Position numbers and translations under genes: made by a program. 10,125 bases of DNA from CAZZBK01 sp964652155. GTDB lineage: Bacteria > Planctomycetota > Planctomycetia > Pirellulales > PNKZ01. The DNA lies in the NCBI GenBank assembly GCA_964652155.1, contig CAZZBK010000185.1, positions 1 through 10,125 of the forward strand, in the 5' to 3' direction. The notes under the pieces were generated by a model that was not told the origin of the DNA, did not search any database, and saw only the letters and a list, made by a program, of their open reading frames with translations. Positions 1 through 7,259 of this stretch are shown here, one piece after another (the first letter of the stretch is position 1; each line of letters begins with the position of its first letter).

Positions 1-95
1 GCGCCCGCCGCTTCGCCGGCCGACGCGTCGTAGTCGTAGATCGTGCCCTTGTCCGTCGTGACGGCATCGCCGAGAAGATCGAAAGCGTCAGGCAT
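1..95 (-). CDS. 5' end of a large internal virion protein (T7 gp16-like by position), partial
   Basis: Only the first 31 codons are visible; the gene runs off the left edge. It starts with ATG at 95-93, which shares one base with the TGA of the preceding gene (TGATG). A strong Shine-Dalgarno-like AAGGGGG lies about 6 nt upstream. The N-terminus reads MPDAFDLLGDAVTTDKGT and continues acidic and alanine-rich, with no signal peptide. In T7-type phages the gene after the gp14/gp15-like pair encodes the largest ejected core protein, often with a lytic transglycosylase or other enzymatic domain. The assignment here is from gene order alone, because no domain is visible in this fragment. A tail fibre or an unrelated virion protein is possible. 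That a coding region begins here is much surer than its function. Confidence 0.6.
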   Translation of the reverse strand, partial: MPDAFDLLGDAVTTDKGTIYDYDASAGEAAG

Positions 96-2206
96 CAGTT
101 GCCCCCTTGATAGGCGGCCTTGTTGCGATCAATGCCCTTTTGAATGAGCCGCTGTGACGGCGAGCGGCTGACGCCCGCCAGCGCGTCCCACGTCCGGGTG
201 ATTCGCTGACCGTTGCGCGTGACCGGCGCATCGCCCGCCCACAGCTCAAGCCCGGTATTCCCCGGCATCGTGACCCAATAGCCGTTGCGCTGAACCGCGC
301 TGAGATACTGCGCGCGGGTGTCGGCTTCGATCGCGCCAGGGTCAGCGTCCGGTAGATCGATCCCGTCGTCCTTCAACTCGGCCATGGCCACACGGGCGCC
401 GTCTTCAATCTTGTCCGCGTCGACGGTTTTCGGCGTTACGAACGGGATGCCGTTGATCCGCGCAAAATTGTATTTGTCCCGCACCAAGGCCTTGAGCGCC
501 TGCTCGGTGGCGTCTGCCTTGCTGATCCCGTTGCGCTGCATGAGGCCGAGCGCCAGCGTCTCGGCCGCCTTGTCGATCGAGATAGACACCGACCCGCCGC
601 CGCCGCGGCGCGACATGGCCGCCATGAGGTCGCGCACGTCGCTGTCTTCGGCGATCGCCTGCGAAATGCTCTCGTCGCCCGAATCCTTCACACCCAGCGC
701 CTTGCGCAGCGCGCCGATACCTGACCCCGCCTTGCCGTCGGTGCCCGCAAGGCGCGACGTTTCGAGCAGGACCGCCGCCATGTTCTTATTGTCGAGAGTG
801 CCCGCCCACACCGAGTTCGCGTCGAGGTTCGGCGCAAGCTGCGCATAGACCGTCTTCCAATTCGCGCCGAACATCGTCTGGTATTCGGTCAGCTTTCGCG
901 CGGCCTGGTCGGCGGGCGCGCCGCGAATCTCGCCCGCGACCGCGAGCGCGAACTGCGCCGGCAGCGGCTTGCGCTTGTCCGCCGGCACGCCCATCGCCTC
1001 TTGAGCGGCGAGCGAGCGCTTGATTGCAACGCGCAGATGGCCTGGGTCTGTCGGATTGGCCGAAACGTGTTGCCATGCCTGCGCGACGTTCGGGTATGCC
1101 TCGCGCGCGGCCGCACCCGGATCCGCCAGCCGCGCCTTCAGCGCGTTGTCGCGCATGGTCACTGCGGCTTGGTAAAGCCTTTGCTGATCGGCGAAGCCTT
1201 CCGACCCCGCCACAGGGCGCAGCTTTTCGACGGTCGCTTGCATCTCGGACGGCGTTTGCGTCCGCATGTCACCAACCGCCTGAAAAAGCTTTGACGCATA
1301 CGCGTGCCCCTGCTGGATCGCTTCGAATTGCTTCGGTGTCAGCAAGCCCTTCAACTGTTCCGGCGTGTACGGCATCGGCACGGGTTTGCCCGTGGCGCTG
1401 ATCGACGCTTCGTTGTCCCTGGCCCAGGTCTGAATGTCGAACAGCGCTTCGGCGCGCGCTTGCGCCTGATTCGCCTTCGCCTCGGCCTCGCGCCGCTTCA
1501 GCTCGGACTGCGCGGCATTGACCGCCGAAATCTTCGCGTCGTTGTCGAGATACTCGTCCCACTTGCCGCTGTTGAGTTGCTTCAGCACGCCAGCCGGGTC
1601 CGTCTCGATCTGCCCATAGACCGCCGAGCGCGACAGCGCGCTACGCGCCGCCGAGCGCATCTTGTCTGCGTTCGGCAGCGGCAGACCCGCCGAATCAATC
1701 ATTGCGTCAACGTCGGCGAGCGCGTCTTGGAATTTGCCCGGGCTGGTCTGAACAAGGTTCGCGAACTTGTTGACGGTTTCGACCGCCTTTATCTCGGAGC
1801 GCTGAACCATCACGCCCGCGGCCCAGTTGTCGCTCTCTTCGGCTTCCTGTGCGCGAACCTGTGCCAGGCGTTCGTTCAGGTATGCCGCCACGCGCGGGTT
1901 GTCGTGACCTTTGAGAAGTTCGGCCGCGCCTTCGTCGAAGTCGGCGAGCGCGGTTTCGGTGTACGTCTCGGGTGTTTTCGTTTGCGTCCTGAGTTCGTTC
2001 TGGCGCTTCGACCGGTTCGCGCGGAAGTCAGCCAGCGCGGCCGCGCCGTCGATCGCAGCGTCCCGCTCGGCGATCTGCGTCAGCACGCTTTCGGCGCGGT
2101 TCGCCTCTTGGCCCAACTGCGCAAACGCCTGGTTCGGACGCTGCAGCGCAAGATCCGGCACACCGGTTGCCGCGACCTCTTGGCTGATGAACGGGATACG
2201 TGCCAT
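95..2206 (-). CDS. Large internal virion/core protein, T7 gp15-like (703 aa)
   Basis: This 703-residue protein is probably one of the core proteins packed inside the podovirus head and ejected with the DNA to extend the tail across the cell envelope. T7 gp15 is of similar size (about 747 aa), and gene order supports the match because it follows a gp14-like gene. The sequence is mostly helical and charged. Residues about 25-130 and 240-260 are rich in A, E, Q, K and R and look like coiled coil. A glycine run (RRGGGG) near residue 535 looks like a hinge between two helical parts. The C-terminal region has a WVTMPGNTGLELW segment that may be a small beta-rich end. There is no signal peptide or membrane segment. 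The ATG shares one base with the preceding TGA, and a GGGGGT Shine-Dalgarno lies just upstream. I see no catalytic motif. The class is fairly sure, the exact homology less so. Confidence 0.7.
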   Translation of the reverse strand: MARIPFISQEVAATGVPDLALQRPNQAFAQLGQEANRAESVLTQIAERDAAIDGAAALADFRANRSKRQNELRTQTKTPETYTETALADFDEGAAELLKGHDNPRVAAYLNERLAQVRAQEAEESDNWAAGVMVQRSEIKAVETVNKFANLVQTSPGKFQDALADVDAMIDSAGLPLPNADKMRSAARSALSRSAVYGQIETDPAGVLKQLNSGKWDEYLDNDAKISAVNAAQSELKRREAEAKANQAQARAEALFDIQTWARDNEASISATGKPVPMPYTPEQLKGLLTPKQFEAIQQGHAYASKLFQAVGDMRTQTPSEMQATVEKLRPVAGSEGFADQQRLYQAAVTMRDNALKARLADPGAAAREAYPNVAQAWQHVSANPTDPGHLRVAIKRSLAAQEAMGVPADKRKPLPAQFALAVAGEIRGAPADQAARKLTEYQTMFGANWKTVYAQLAPNLDANSVWAGTLDNKNMAAVLLETSRLAGTDGKAGSGIGALRKALGVKDSGDESISQAIAEDSDVRDLMAAMSRRGGGGSVSISIDKAAETLALGLMQRNGISKADATEQALKALVRDKYNFARINGIPFVTPKTVDADKIEDGARVAMAELKDDGIDLPDADPGAIEADTRAQYLSAVQRNGYWVTMPGNTGLELWAGDAPVTRNGQRITRTWDALAGVSRSPSQRLIQKGIDRNKAAYQGGN

Positions 2207-2667
2207 CAGACCCCCGTCGCAGCGCGGCGCTCTAGCGCCCGCCGTTCCGCCGCCGTCGTCAGAAGCTTCGACCCGGCCGACGTGATGCCGCTGTAAAGAC
2301 CCTGCTCGCCTTCGTACTCGGACGACCGCGCGCGGCTCTCGTAGCCGGCCGCCTGCACGGCACCCCGCCGGCGGATCGCCAGCGCATTAGCAATCATCGC
2401 GACCTCGTTCTGGCGCACGACGTCCATCTGCGAGCCATCGCCCCCGCCTTCGGCCAGCACGTTTGCCGTCTGTTGTGCGATCACCTGGCGGCCTTCGCGC
2501 CGTGCCAGGGTTTCTTCCTCGGCCGCGCCTTGGACGGCGTAGCGGCCTTGCGTGCGCAGAATGTCGGCGTTGGCTTGGCCCGTCTGGTAATCGACAACGC
2601 CCTGCCCGATCGGCGCAGCCACCTGCACCGCCTGCATGATCTGAAGAAGGGTTTCAGTGCCCGCCAT
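2206..2667 (-). CDS. Internal core protein, T7 gp14-like (153 aa)
   Basis: This is a probable small inner-core protein, which in T7 is ejected first and helps form the outer-membrane channel. It is alanine- and arginine-rich and almost wholly helical. It begins MAGTETLLQIMQAVQVAAP, continues with Y-x-x-GQANAD, and has the regularly spaced R/E/A pattern and GGDGSQMDV turn seen in gp14-type proteins (T7 gp14 is 196 aa). The C-terminus has a glycine-containing segment (YSGITSAGSKLL) followed by an arginine-rich tail. I chose ATG 2667-2665, giving a 14-nt overlap with the gp13-like gene. An ATG at 2721 would add 18 residues (MSRFRSGRESTFCISVSL), but these look unlike the family and would overlap by 68 nt. 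Neither start has a clear Shine-Dalgarno, so translational coupling is likely. The TGA overlaps the next ATG by one base. Confidence 0.72.
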   Translation of the reverse strand: MAGTETLLQIMQAVQVAAPIGQGVVDYQTGQANADILRTQGRYAVQGAAEEETLARREGRQVIAQQTANVLAEGGGDGSQMDVVRQNEVAMIANALAIRRRGAVQAAGYESRARSSEYEGEQGLYSGITSAGSKLLTTAAERRALERRAATGV

Positions 2668-3091
2668 GAGCGACACACTGATACAGAACGTAGACTCGCG
2701 CCCCGAACGAAACCGGCTCATTCGGCAACAACGGCTTGAAGCCGAGCATCTTCATCAGCCGATGCCCCGGCTTGAAATCCTTCAGCACGGCCGCGCGCAC
2801 GACCGGCCACCGGTTGCGGTTCTCAAAGATCGCCTTGCGCATCACGCGCACCAGCCCCGTCATGTGCGGCCCGCAATCGGCCCCGAGATACGTCCACGCG
2901 AACCCCTGCTCGGCTTCCAGCGGGTAAAGCCCGCCCACGGCGATCGTGTGACCGGCGCCGTCTTCGTAAGCCCACGTCGCGCCGTGCTTGGCGAACAGAG
3001 CCGCCGCGTCCTTGCGCGGGCCGTCGTGCGCCTGTTCCGGCTGAAGCCGAACGTCGCACCAGCGCTCATAGCTGAACGGGACTTCCCTCAC
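2654..3091 (-). CDS. gp13-like internal virion protein with GNAT-like fold (145 aa)
   Basis: The protein resembles the T7 gp13 family (T7 gp13 is about 138 aa), which has the character of a GNAT acetyltransferase. Visible cues are a beta hairpin around residues 36-58 (WAYEDGAG, IAVGGLYPL), a central WTYLGADCGPHM strand/turn, and a C-terminal PGHRLMKMLGFKPL segment. That segment matches the usual GNAT ending, where a helix leads to a GF strand. In T7, gp13 is needed for virion assembly but is not abundant in the particle, and any catalytic activity is unproven. The start is GTG at 3091-3089, overlapping the preceding TGA by 4 nt (GTGA). GAGGTG about 6 nt upstream fits as ribosome-binding site, so I keep this start. 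The gene sits exactly where gp13 sits in T7, between gp12-like and gp14-like genes. I do not see a clear acetyl-CoA P-loop (Q/R-x-x-G-x-G/A), so it may be structural or may act on another substrate. Confidence 0.7.
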   Translation of the reverse strand: MREVPFSYERWCDVRLQPEQAHDGPRKDAAALFAKHGATWAYEDGAGHTIAVGGLYPLEAEQGFAWTYLGADCGPHMTGLVRVMRKAIFENRNRWPVVRAAVLKDFKPGHRLMKMLGFKPLLPNEPVSFGARVYVLYQCVAHGGH

Positions 3092-5835
3092 GACGACACC
3101 TCAACCTGCGGGAAGATCGCCGTCACGCCGAGCGGCACGGGTAGGTCGTTCTCAAGACAGAGGCGCGATTCGAAGCCCCATTCATCCGGCCACGTGACCA
3201 TCTTGTCCCCGTTGAACAGGGTCAGGGCCGTGTCGATCAGGCTTTCGGTCGTGCCGAATTCTTCGGGCAGCATGTCGGTGAAGTTGCGGCCGACCTTCAG
3301 ATAGGTCGCATCGATCAGGCGCAGCGCGACCTCGCCCACGGTCTTCTTCTTGCCTTGGGCCGTGCCCGATTGCGTCAGGGTTTCGAGCCGCATGGTCTGA
3401 ATGCGGGCCTTCATCGGCAGACCGATCTGCACGACCGACGCCGCGGCGCCGAGCGTGATCTTGCCCGATGTGTCGACCACTTGCTGCGCCTGCACCTTCC
3501 CGTCCGCCAAGATCGAAACCGTCTCGCCGCGCAGGTGCCACAGCCCGGAAATCACCGTGGCCGGCGAACTGTCGTAGGTCAGGCCGCTGTCGGTCATGAC
3601 CGCATCTTCCAGCGCAGGCGACAGGCCCTCGCTCGACGGCACCCAGCGCGGGCGCAAGTATTCGATGAAGCGCTTCGTGCCGCCGTCGATGTAGCGGCGC
3701 ACGATCATCCAGAGTTCGTTCTGCAGCCCGTCAGGGGCCGGTATCGAAACCACGCTCTCGACCACGGGCGCGGCCGTGTCGCCGCTGTCGGAGTAGCCGC
3801 CCAGCACGTGACGCGCCCAGGCGTAGACCTGTTGCTCGGATTGGAACGTGAACGCGATCAAGCCGCCGTCAGAGCGCACGCAATACAGCAGCGCGTCAGG
3901 CTCCTGCACCCAGGCCATATGTGTAATTGGATAGGTCGCGGTCAGATGTTCGCCGCGCACGCTTAGGTCCGTGCCGACGAGTTCGCGCGACTGCGGGTCG
4001 TAACCCAGGTCGCGCAGCTTCTTGCCCCGCCGCTGAACGAAGAACCCGGTCTTGTCCACGCGCACCGGCTTGACGTTCCGGCTCCCGTGGCCCGACCGCG
4101 CACGCGTGCGGAAGTTGTTGGGGCCGAGCGCATCCGTCGTCTGTTGCTGCTCGAGGATCCACTCGGCCGTCGCCGAGCCGAACACGAGCCCGTCCTGCAT
4201 CGACAGCGCCCACTCGATCTTGTTGACCTGGCCGTCCGCCAATGTGGAACGAAACGAGTTCGTTGCCTCGATCTGATTCGCGTTGCGCGTCGAGAAGCTG
4301 TCGTAGGACGCGCTCTCGCTCAGCCAAAAGCTATCAGGCTCGGATGCCGTCTGCGCCAACACCAAGCGGTTCTCATGGAACGCCACGACGCCCGGATACC
4401 CGCGCGCCGTCGAGAACGCACCCAGCGCCCACTTCCACGTCGCGAACCGGCGAGCCGTCCCGCCGGCGGTGTAGACCCCCGCGAACGTGGATCCGACCAG
4501 ATCGAACGTGTTCGTCGCGACCGCCGTGATCTTCCAATCCCCGTTCGCCGCCGTCACGCCGCCGACGCCTGCGATCGTCACGTAGTCGTCGTCAGCCAGG
4601 CCGTGCGCGGCGCTCGTGATGCGGATCAACCCGCCCGAGTTCGTGGCGTTCGTGATCGTCAGAGAGGCAGAGTTCAGGCCGTTGCAAAGATACGTGACGA
4701 TCGTCCCCGTCATGTTCTTGCTGTCGGTGAACGTGTCGAGTTGCACGATCGCCCAGCGCGAATGCAGGTAGCGCCAGCGCCGGTAGCTCGCCGTGACCAC
4801 GTTCGGGTTGTCGTAAGCCTCGCCAACCGTGTGCGTCGGGGGGATGTTGCCGCAGTCCGTACCGTTCGCGGCGCGCATTTCGTAGACGTTGCCGTCGTGC
4901 GACATCTGCGTACCGGTGACGTTCGTCGCCGGGGTGGCGGCGGCCCACGGGCTGACCGCCAACTGGTCGAGATAAATCTCTTCCATGAAGAACAACATGC
5001 CGGCGTGACCGCTTTCGAAGATCGCGGAATTCGCCTGCACCGACACCGCCGCCCCCGGCGCGTACCCTGCCGCCGCCGTGCACAGCACGCGGATCGAATC
5101 AGTCCCGTTCGGCGGTGCAAATGGTCCTTGCGTGAACGCCGCCGTCGATAGCGTCCACGACGTGTGCCCCGTGCGGCTCAGCTTGCGCGGCGCATAGGAG
5201 GGGTGCACCAGATACATCACGTCGCCCTGCTGGGCGAACTGAAGCCGCAAGCGCCCGTCCGTCTCGAATAGGTCAGCCTGCAGGTACGGGGTCGCGAGCT
5301 CGTAAATCTCAGCCACCGTCCCGGCCGACGAATAGACGCCATAGCCGGTCGAGTTGATGCCGCTCAGTTCAAACGTGTTCGCGCCCGCGTTCACGTTCGC
5401 GACGGTGAACTCCCGGTTGTTGACCTCGATCATGCCGAGCACACCGGTCACAAGCACCTTGTCGCCGTTCGCGTAGGTGTCGGAGCCGGCATAGGTCAGG
5501 ACCGCCGGGTTGGCGTTCGTGATGCCAGTGATGTTCTGCGCCGCCAGCGTGACCGGCGCGTGGTCTTTCATGACCCGCATGTACTGATCGCCGAATTCCA
5601 GCGCGTAAGCCTGCGTCACGTTGAATTCGAACGGGATCAGCGCCGTGCGGTTCGCCGACGCCTTGACCTCTTTGACGAAGCCGGTCCCCGATCGCTGAAT
5701 GACCGGGCCTTGTACGGTCGGGATGAAGTTCTGAAGAAGCTTGCAGCCGGATCCGTAGAACGGCTTGTCGACGCGGCCGTCGAGCAGGGGCGACAACTCC
5801 CCCGAGTTCAGCGCCCCAAGCAGCAGCTGCGCCAT
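3088..5835 (-). CDS. Tail tubular protein B / tail hub (T7 gp12-like) with two FCCH-like inserts (915 aa)
   Basis: This is the likely nozzle or hub of the short tail, attached below the gp11-like adaptor. The opening, with LNSGELSPLLDGRVD and then CKLLQNFIPTVQGPVIQR-G, is characteristic of podoviral gp12-type proteins. So are HENRLVLA around residues 487-494, DFW-like SFWLSES, the WI-ERQ-like EWILEQQQ, and VYAWARH at 670-676. T7 gp12 is about 794 aa. The extra length is explained by two related beta domains. The first spans residues about 101-178 (NGDKVLVTGV, NTFELSGINSTGYGVY), and the second about 391-463 (ADDDYVTIAGVGGV, NTFDLVGSTFAGVYTAGGT). These resemble the FCCH domain known from ubiquitin E1 and common in phage structural proteins. 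ATG 5835 lies 1 nt after the preceding TGA, and the TGA at 3088 overlaps the next GTG. No depolymerase motif is evident. The hub assignment is firm; the role of the inserts is inferred. Confidence 0.85.
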   Translation of the reverse strand: MAQLLLGALNSGELSPLLDGRVDKPFYGSGCKLLQNFIPTVQGPVIQRSGTGFVKEVKASANRTALIPFEFNVTQAYALEFGDQYMRVMKDHAPVTLAAQNITGITNANPAVLTYAGSDTYANGDKVLVTGVLGMIEVNNREFTVANVNAGANTFELSGINSTGYGVYSSAGTVAEIYELATPYLQADLFETDGRLRLQFAQQGDVMYLVHPSYAPRKLSRTGHTSWTLSTAAFTQGPFAPPNGTDSIRVLCTAAAGYAPGAAVSVQANSAIFESGHAGMLFFMEEIYLDQLAVSPWAAATPATNVTGTQMSHDGNVYEMRAANGTDCGNIPPTHTVGEAYDNPNVVTASYRRWRYLHSRWAIVQLDTFTDSKNMTGTIVTYLCNGLNSASLTITNATNSGGLIRITSAAHGLADDDYVTIAGVGGVTAANGDWKITAVATNTFDLVGSTFAGVYTAGGTARRFATWKWALGAFSTARGYPGVVAFHENRLVLAQTASEPDSFWLSESASYDSFSTRNANQIEATNSFRSTLADGQVNKIEWALSMQDGLVFGSATAEWILEQQQTTDALGPNNFRTRARSGHGSRNVKPVRVDKTGFFVQRRGKKLRDLGYDPQSRELVGTDLSVRGEHLTATYPITHMAWVQEPDALLYCVRSDGGLIAFTFQSEQQVYAWARHVLGGYSDSGDTAAPVVESVVSIPAPDGLQNELWMIVRRYIDGGTKRFIEYLRPRWVPSSEGLSPALEDAVMTDSGLTYDSSPATVISGLWHLRGETVSILADGKVQAQQVVDTSGKITLGAAASVVQIGLPMKARIQTMRLETLTQSGTAQGKKKTVGEVALRLIDATYLKVGRNFTDMLPEEFGTTESLIDTALTLFNGDKMVTWPDEWGFESRLCLENDLPVPLGVTAIFPQVEVSS

Positions 5836-5836
5836 G

Positions 5837-6415
5837 TCAGAGCCTCGAATTCAGGAAGTCGCCGTCCGGTTCACGCCGGCTCACCGCGCCCATCGCCTCG
5901 ACGCGGCGCGCGCGCGGGAGACAAATCTTCTCGTATTCCTCGAGCAGTTCCCGCCGGCGGGACGCGGACTTCGTGACCGGCATGACCAGCTCGGCCGCCC
6001 ACCGGCACGCCAGCGCGTCGACGAAGGCAGGCGTGAAGTTGCCCGTCTCGGTGATTCGCGCGATGTAGCGGATGTTGAATTCTTCGGTCGCGCCGAAGTC
6101 GTTCAGGATGAACCCGCCCTCGATCTCATAGTCGCCGTCGTATTCCTCGATCGACATCAACCGCAGGAAGTCGTTCGGCACGGCGTGGCGCGTGGCGTAA
6201 CCCCACGTCGGCGCCGTCGCGTCCGCGGCGAGCGAGGCCCGCTTACGGGCGAAGCGCCAGGGGTGGCTTTCCAGCACGAGGTCGCGCACCGTCTCATAGG
6301 TACGACGCGCGGCTTGACCGGCTACGCCCGTATCCGTTTCGAAGGAGCTGATGTACCCGCTGCCCTGCCCGATCTTGGTCAGAGCGAGGTTTGCGATCTC
6401 CGTGACAGACGGCAT
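5837..6415 (-). CDS. Tail tubular protein A / head-tail adaptor (T7 gp11-like, 192 aa)
   Basis: This protein is expected to form the ring joining the portal to the tail nozzle; T7 gp11 is 196 aa. The family signature is easy to follow. An N-terminal EIANLALTKIGQG is followed by ISSFETDT and AARRTYETVRDLVLESHPW with RFARKR. Next come a proline turn and LRLMSIEEYDGDYEIEGGFI, then the FNIRYIARIT strand, and a helical end beginning FTPAFVDALACRWAAELVMP. ATG 6415 is preceded by a clear GAGGTG ribosome-binding site, only 12 nt after the stop of the 62-aa gene. It ends with TGA one base before the ATG of the gp12-like gene, so the two partner proteins are almost certainly co-translated. Length and motifs are complete, with no sign of damage. 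Confidence 0.88.
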   Translation of the reverse strand: MPSVTEIANLALTKIGQGSGYISSFETDTGVAGQAARRTYETVRDLVLESHPWRFARKRASLAADATAPTWGYATRHAVPNDFLRLMSIEEYDGDYEIEGGFILNDFGATEEFNIRYIARITETGNFTPAFVDALACRWAAELVMPVTKSASRRRELLEEYEKICLPRARRVEAMGAVSRREPDGDFLNSRL

Positions 6416-6427
6416 GGCCGCACCTCG

Positions 6428-6616
6428 CTACTGGCTGAAGTTCTCCGACTGCATCACGGTCAGCTTCAGACGATCGAGCGCGAGGATCACGTGCTCCTTA
6501 CGAAGGCCCGTCTTGATGTTGACCTCGATGTCTTTGGTCGGAGCCGAGCCGCCTGTCGCTTCCGTGACCTGTTCCAGCCGGTCCTGCCGATCCGTTCCGA
6601 GTTGCACCGTCGCCAT
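6428..6616 (-). CDS. Small conserved-looking phage protein of unknown function (62 aa)
   Basis: I do not recognise a family. The protein is 62 residues, begins MATVQLGTDRQDRLEQVTEA, and has an internal KDIEVNIKTGLRKEHVILALDRLKLTVMQ segment (quoted here only as a beta-strand-then-helix pattern). It carries no cysteine, membrane segment or signal peptide. That it is a real gene is supported by a good ribosome-binding site (GAGGT, about 7 nt before ATG 6616), by a position 12 nt before the gp11-like gene with the same strand, and by lack of room for any other ORF. It lies between the probable cement gene and the tail adaptor, downstream of a terminator-like hairpin. A minor head or head-completion role is conceivable but is only inference from location. 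Confidence 0.65.
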   Translation of the reverse strand: MATVQLGTDRQDRLEQVTEATGGSAPTKDIEVNIKTGLRKEHVILALDRLKLTVMQSENFSQ

Positions 6617-6643
6617 GTCGTTACCTCGTCGTTCAAGAAAGAT

Positions 6644-6674
6644 GCGGCGGAGACTGGTTTAGAGCCCCCGCCGC
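6644..6674 (-). terminator. Terminator-like hairpin after the cement gene
   Basis: Read on the minus strand, a perfect 7-bp stem GCGGCGG/CCGCCGC (6674-6668 paired with 6650-6644) encloses a 17-nt loop. It is followed at once by ATCTTTCTTG, a pyrimidine-rich tract typical of a moderate Rho-independent terminator. It lies in the 83-nt gap between the cement gene stop (6700) and the start of the 62-aa gene (6616). It may reduce read-through from head genes into tail genes. The long loop and interrupted U tract suggest partial efficiency. Confidence 0.5.
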
Positions 6675-6699
6675 GCCACCACTCCCATGGTGTCAGCCC

Positions 6700-7200
6700 T
6701 TACGAGCCGACCTTTGCGTAAGCGATATGGCCCGTCAGGCGAGCCGCCGCCGGGATCGTGCCGCCCGTGACGAGGGCCACGATCGAGAAGGCCGAACTTG
6801 ACTTGATCGTGAAGATGCCGCCCGTGTTGGCCGCAACGTCCGAGCCCATCGCCGCAATGATCGCCGCCGAGATGTCGATGTTCTCGTCGAACGCGATCGG
6901 CGCGGCCGACACCGCCACCGCATCCTCGCCGGTATAGGCGCTGAAGCCGATGTCCATCACGCGTGACGCACCGAACGCCGAACATTGGATTTGGCTCAGC
7001 TTCGGGTAGAACACGTAGCGGCCGGGCTGGAAGTACATCAGGCCGACCGACGAACCGTCGTCGCCGGCCGCCGCGCCTTGCGTAAAGTTGAACTCCTGCA
7101 CGTGCAGCTTCTGCGCCGTGACGTCCGGGTCCATAACGCCGTACGTGCGCGGGTCGCTCGCCTTGAGGTATTCGGTAGAATATTCGACTGTGACCGCCAT
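6700..7200 (-). CDS. Probable capsid cement/decoration protein (166 aa)
   Basis: This small protein lies directly after the major capsid gene. It is probably a cement protein that stabilises the capsid, as Bbp16 does next to the capsid gene of Bordetella phage BPP-1. After a polar N-terminal arm (residues 1-40, with KASDPRTYGVMDPDVTAQK) the chain alternates short hydrophobic strands and Gly/Ala/Ser turns: YFQPGRYVFYPKL, VMDIGFSAYTGEDAV, GIFTIKSSSAFSIVALV and the ending GTIPAAARLTGHIAYAK. This pattern fits a single beta-sandwich or jelly-roll, the fold of BPP-1 cement. There is no signal peptide and a single cysteine. Its ATG has one of the best ribosome-binding sites in the window (AGGAG, 8-9 nt away), as expected for an abundant protein. 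The function is inferred from position and pattern; I cannot show direct homology to Bbp16. A head-fibre or other minor head protein is the alternative. Confidence 0.6.
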   Translation of the reverse strand: MAVTVEYSTEYLKASDPRTYGVMDPDVTAQKLHVQEFNFTQGAAAGDDGSSVGLMYFQPGRYVFYPKLSQIQCSAFGASRVMDIGFSAYTGEDAVAVSAAPIAFDENIDISAAIIAAMGSDVAANTGGIFTIKSSSAFSIVALVTGGTIPAAARLTGHIAYAKVGS

Positions 7201-7232
7201 TGGCGTATCTCCTGAAAGGTTGAGGCAAAGGC

Positions 7233-7254
7233 GAGGCGCCGGTTAGGGCGCCTC
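7233..7254 (-). terminator. Terminator-like hairpin immediately after the major capsid gene
   Basis: A perfect 8-bp inverted repeat, GAGGCGCC (7233-7240) and GGCGCCTC (7247-7254), is separated by a 6-nt loop. On the minus strand it begins about 5 nt after the capsid TAA. It is followed by GCCTTTGCCTC, only a weak U-rich tract, and then by the AGGAG ribosome-binding site of the cement gene. The position matches the T7 late terminator downstream of capsid gene 10. It may act as a leaky terminator or as a 3'-end stabiliser of capsid mRNA. Confidence 0.6.
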
Positions 7255-7259
7255 AGCCG

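Noticed and set aside
1304..2296. Plus-strand open frame of 330 codons opposite the gp15-like gene
   Set aside because: It has arginine-rich, low-information composition typical of the antisense of a GC-rich gene, no good ribosome-binding site, and lies entirely over a convincing minus-strand gene.
4087..5151. Plus-strand open frame of 354 codons opposite the tail hub gene
   Set aside because: It is a shadow of the gp12-like gene with extreme arginine content and no domain pattern. The same holds for the plus-strand frame at 5765-6721.
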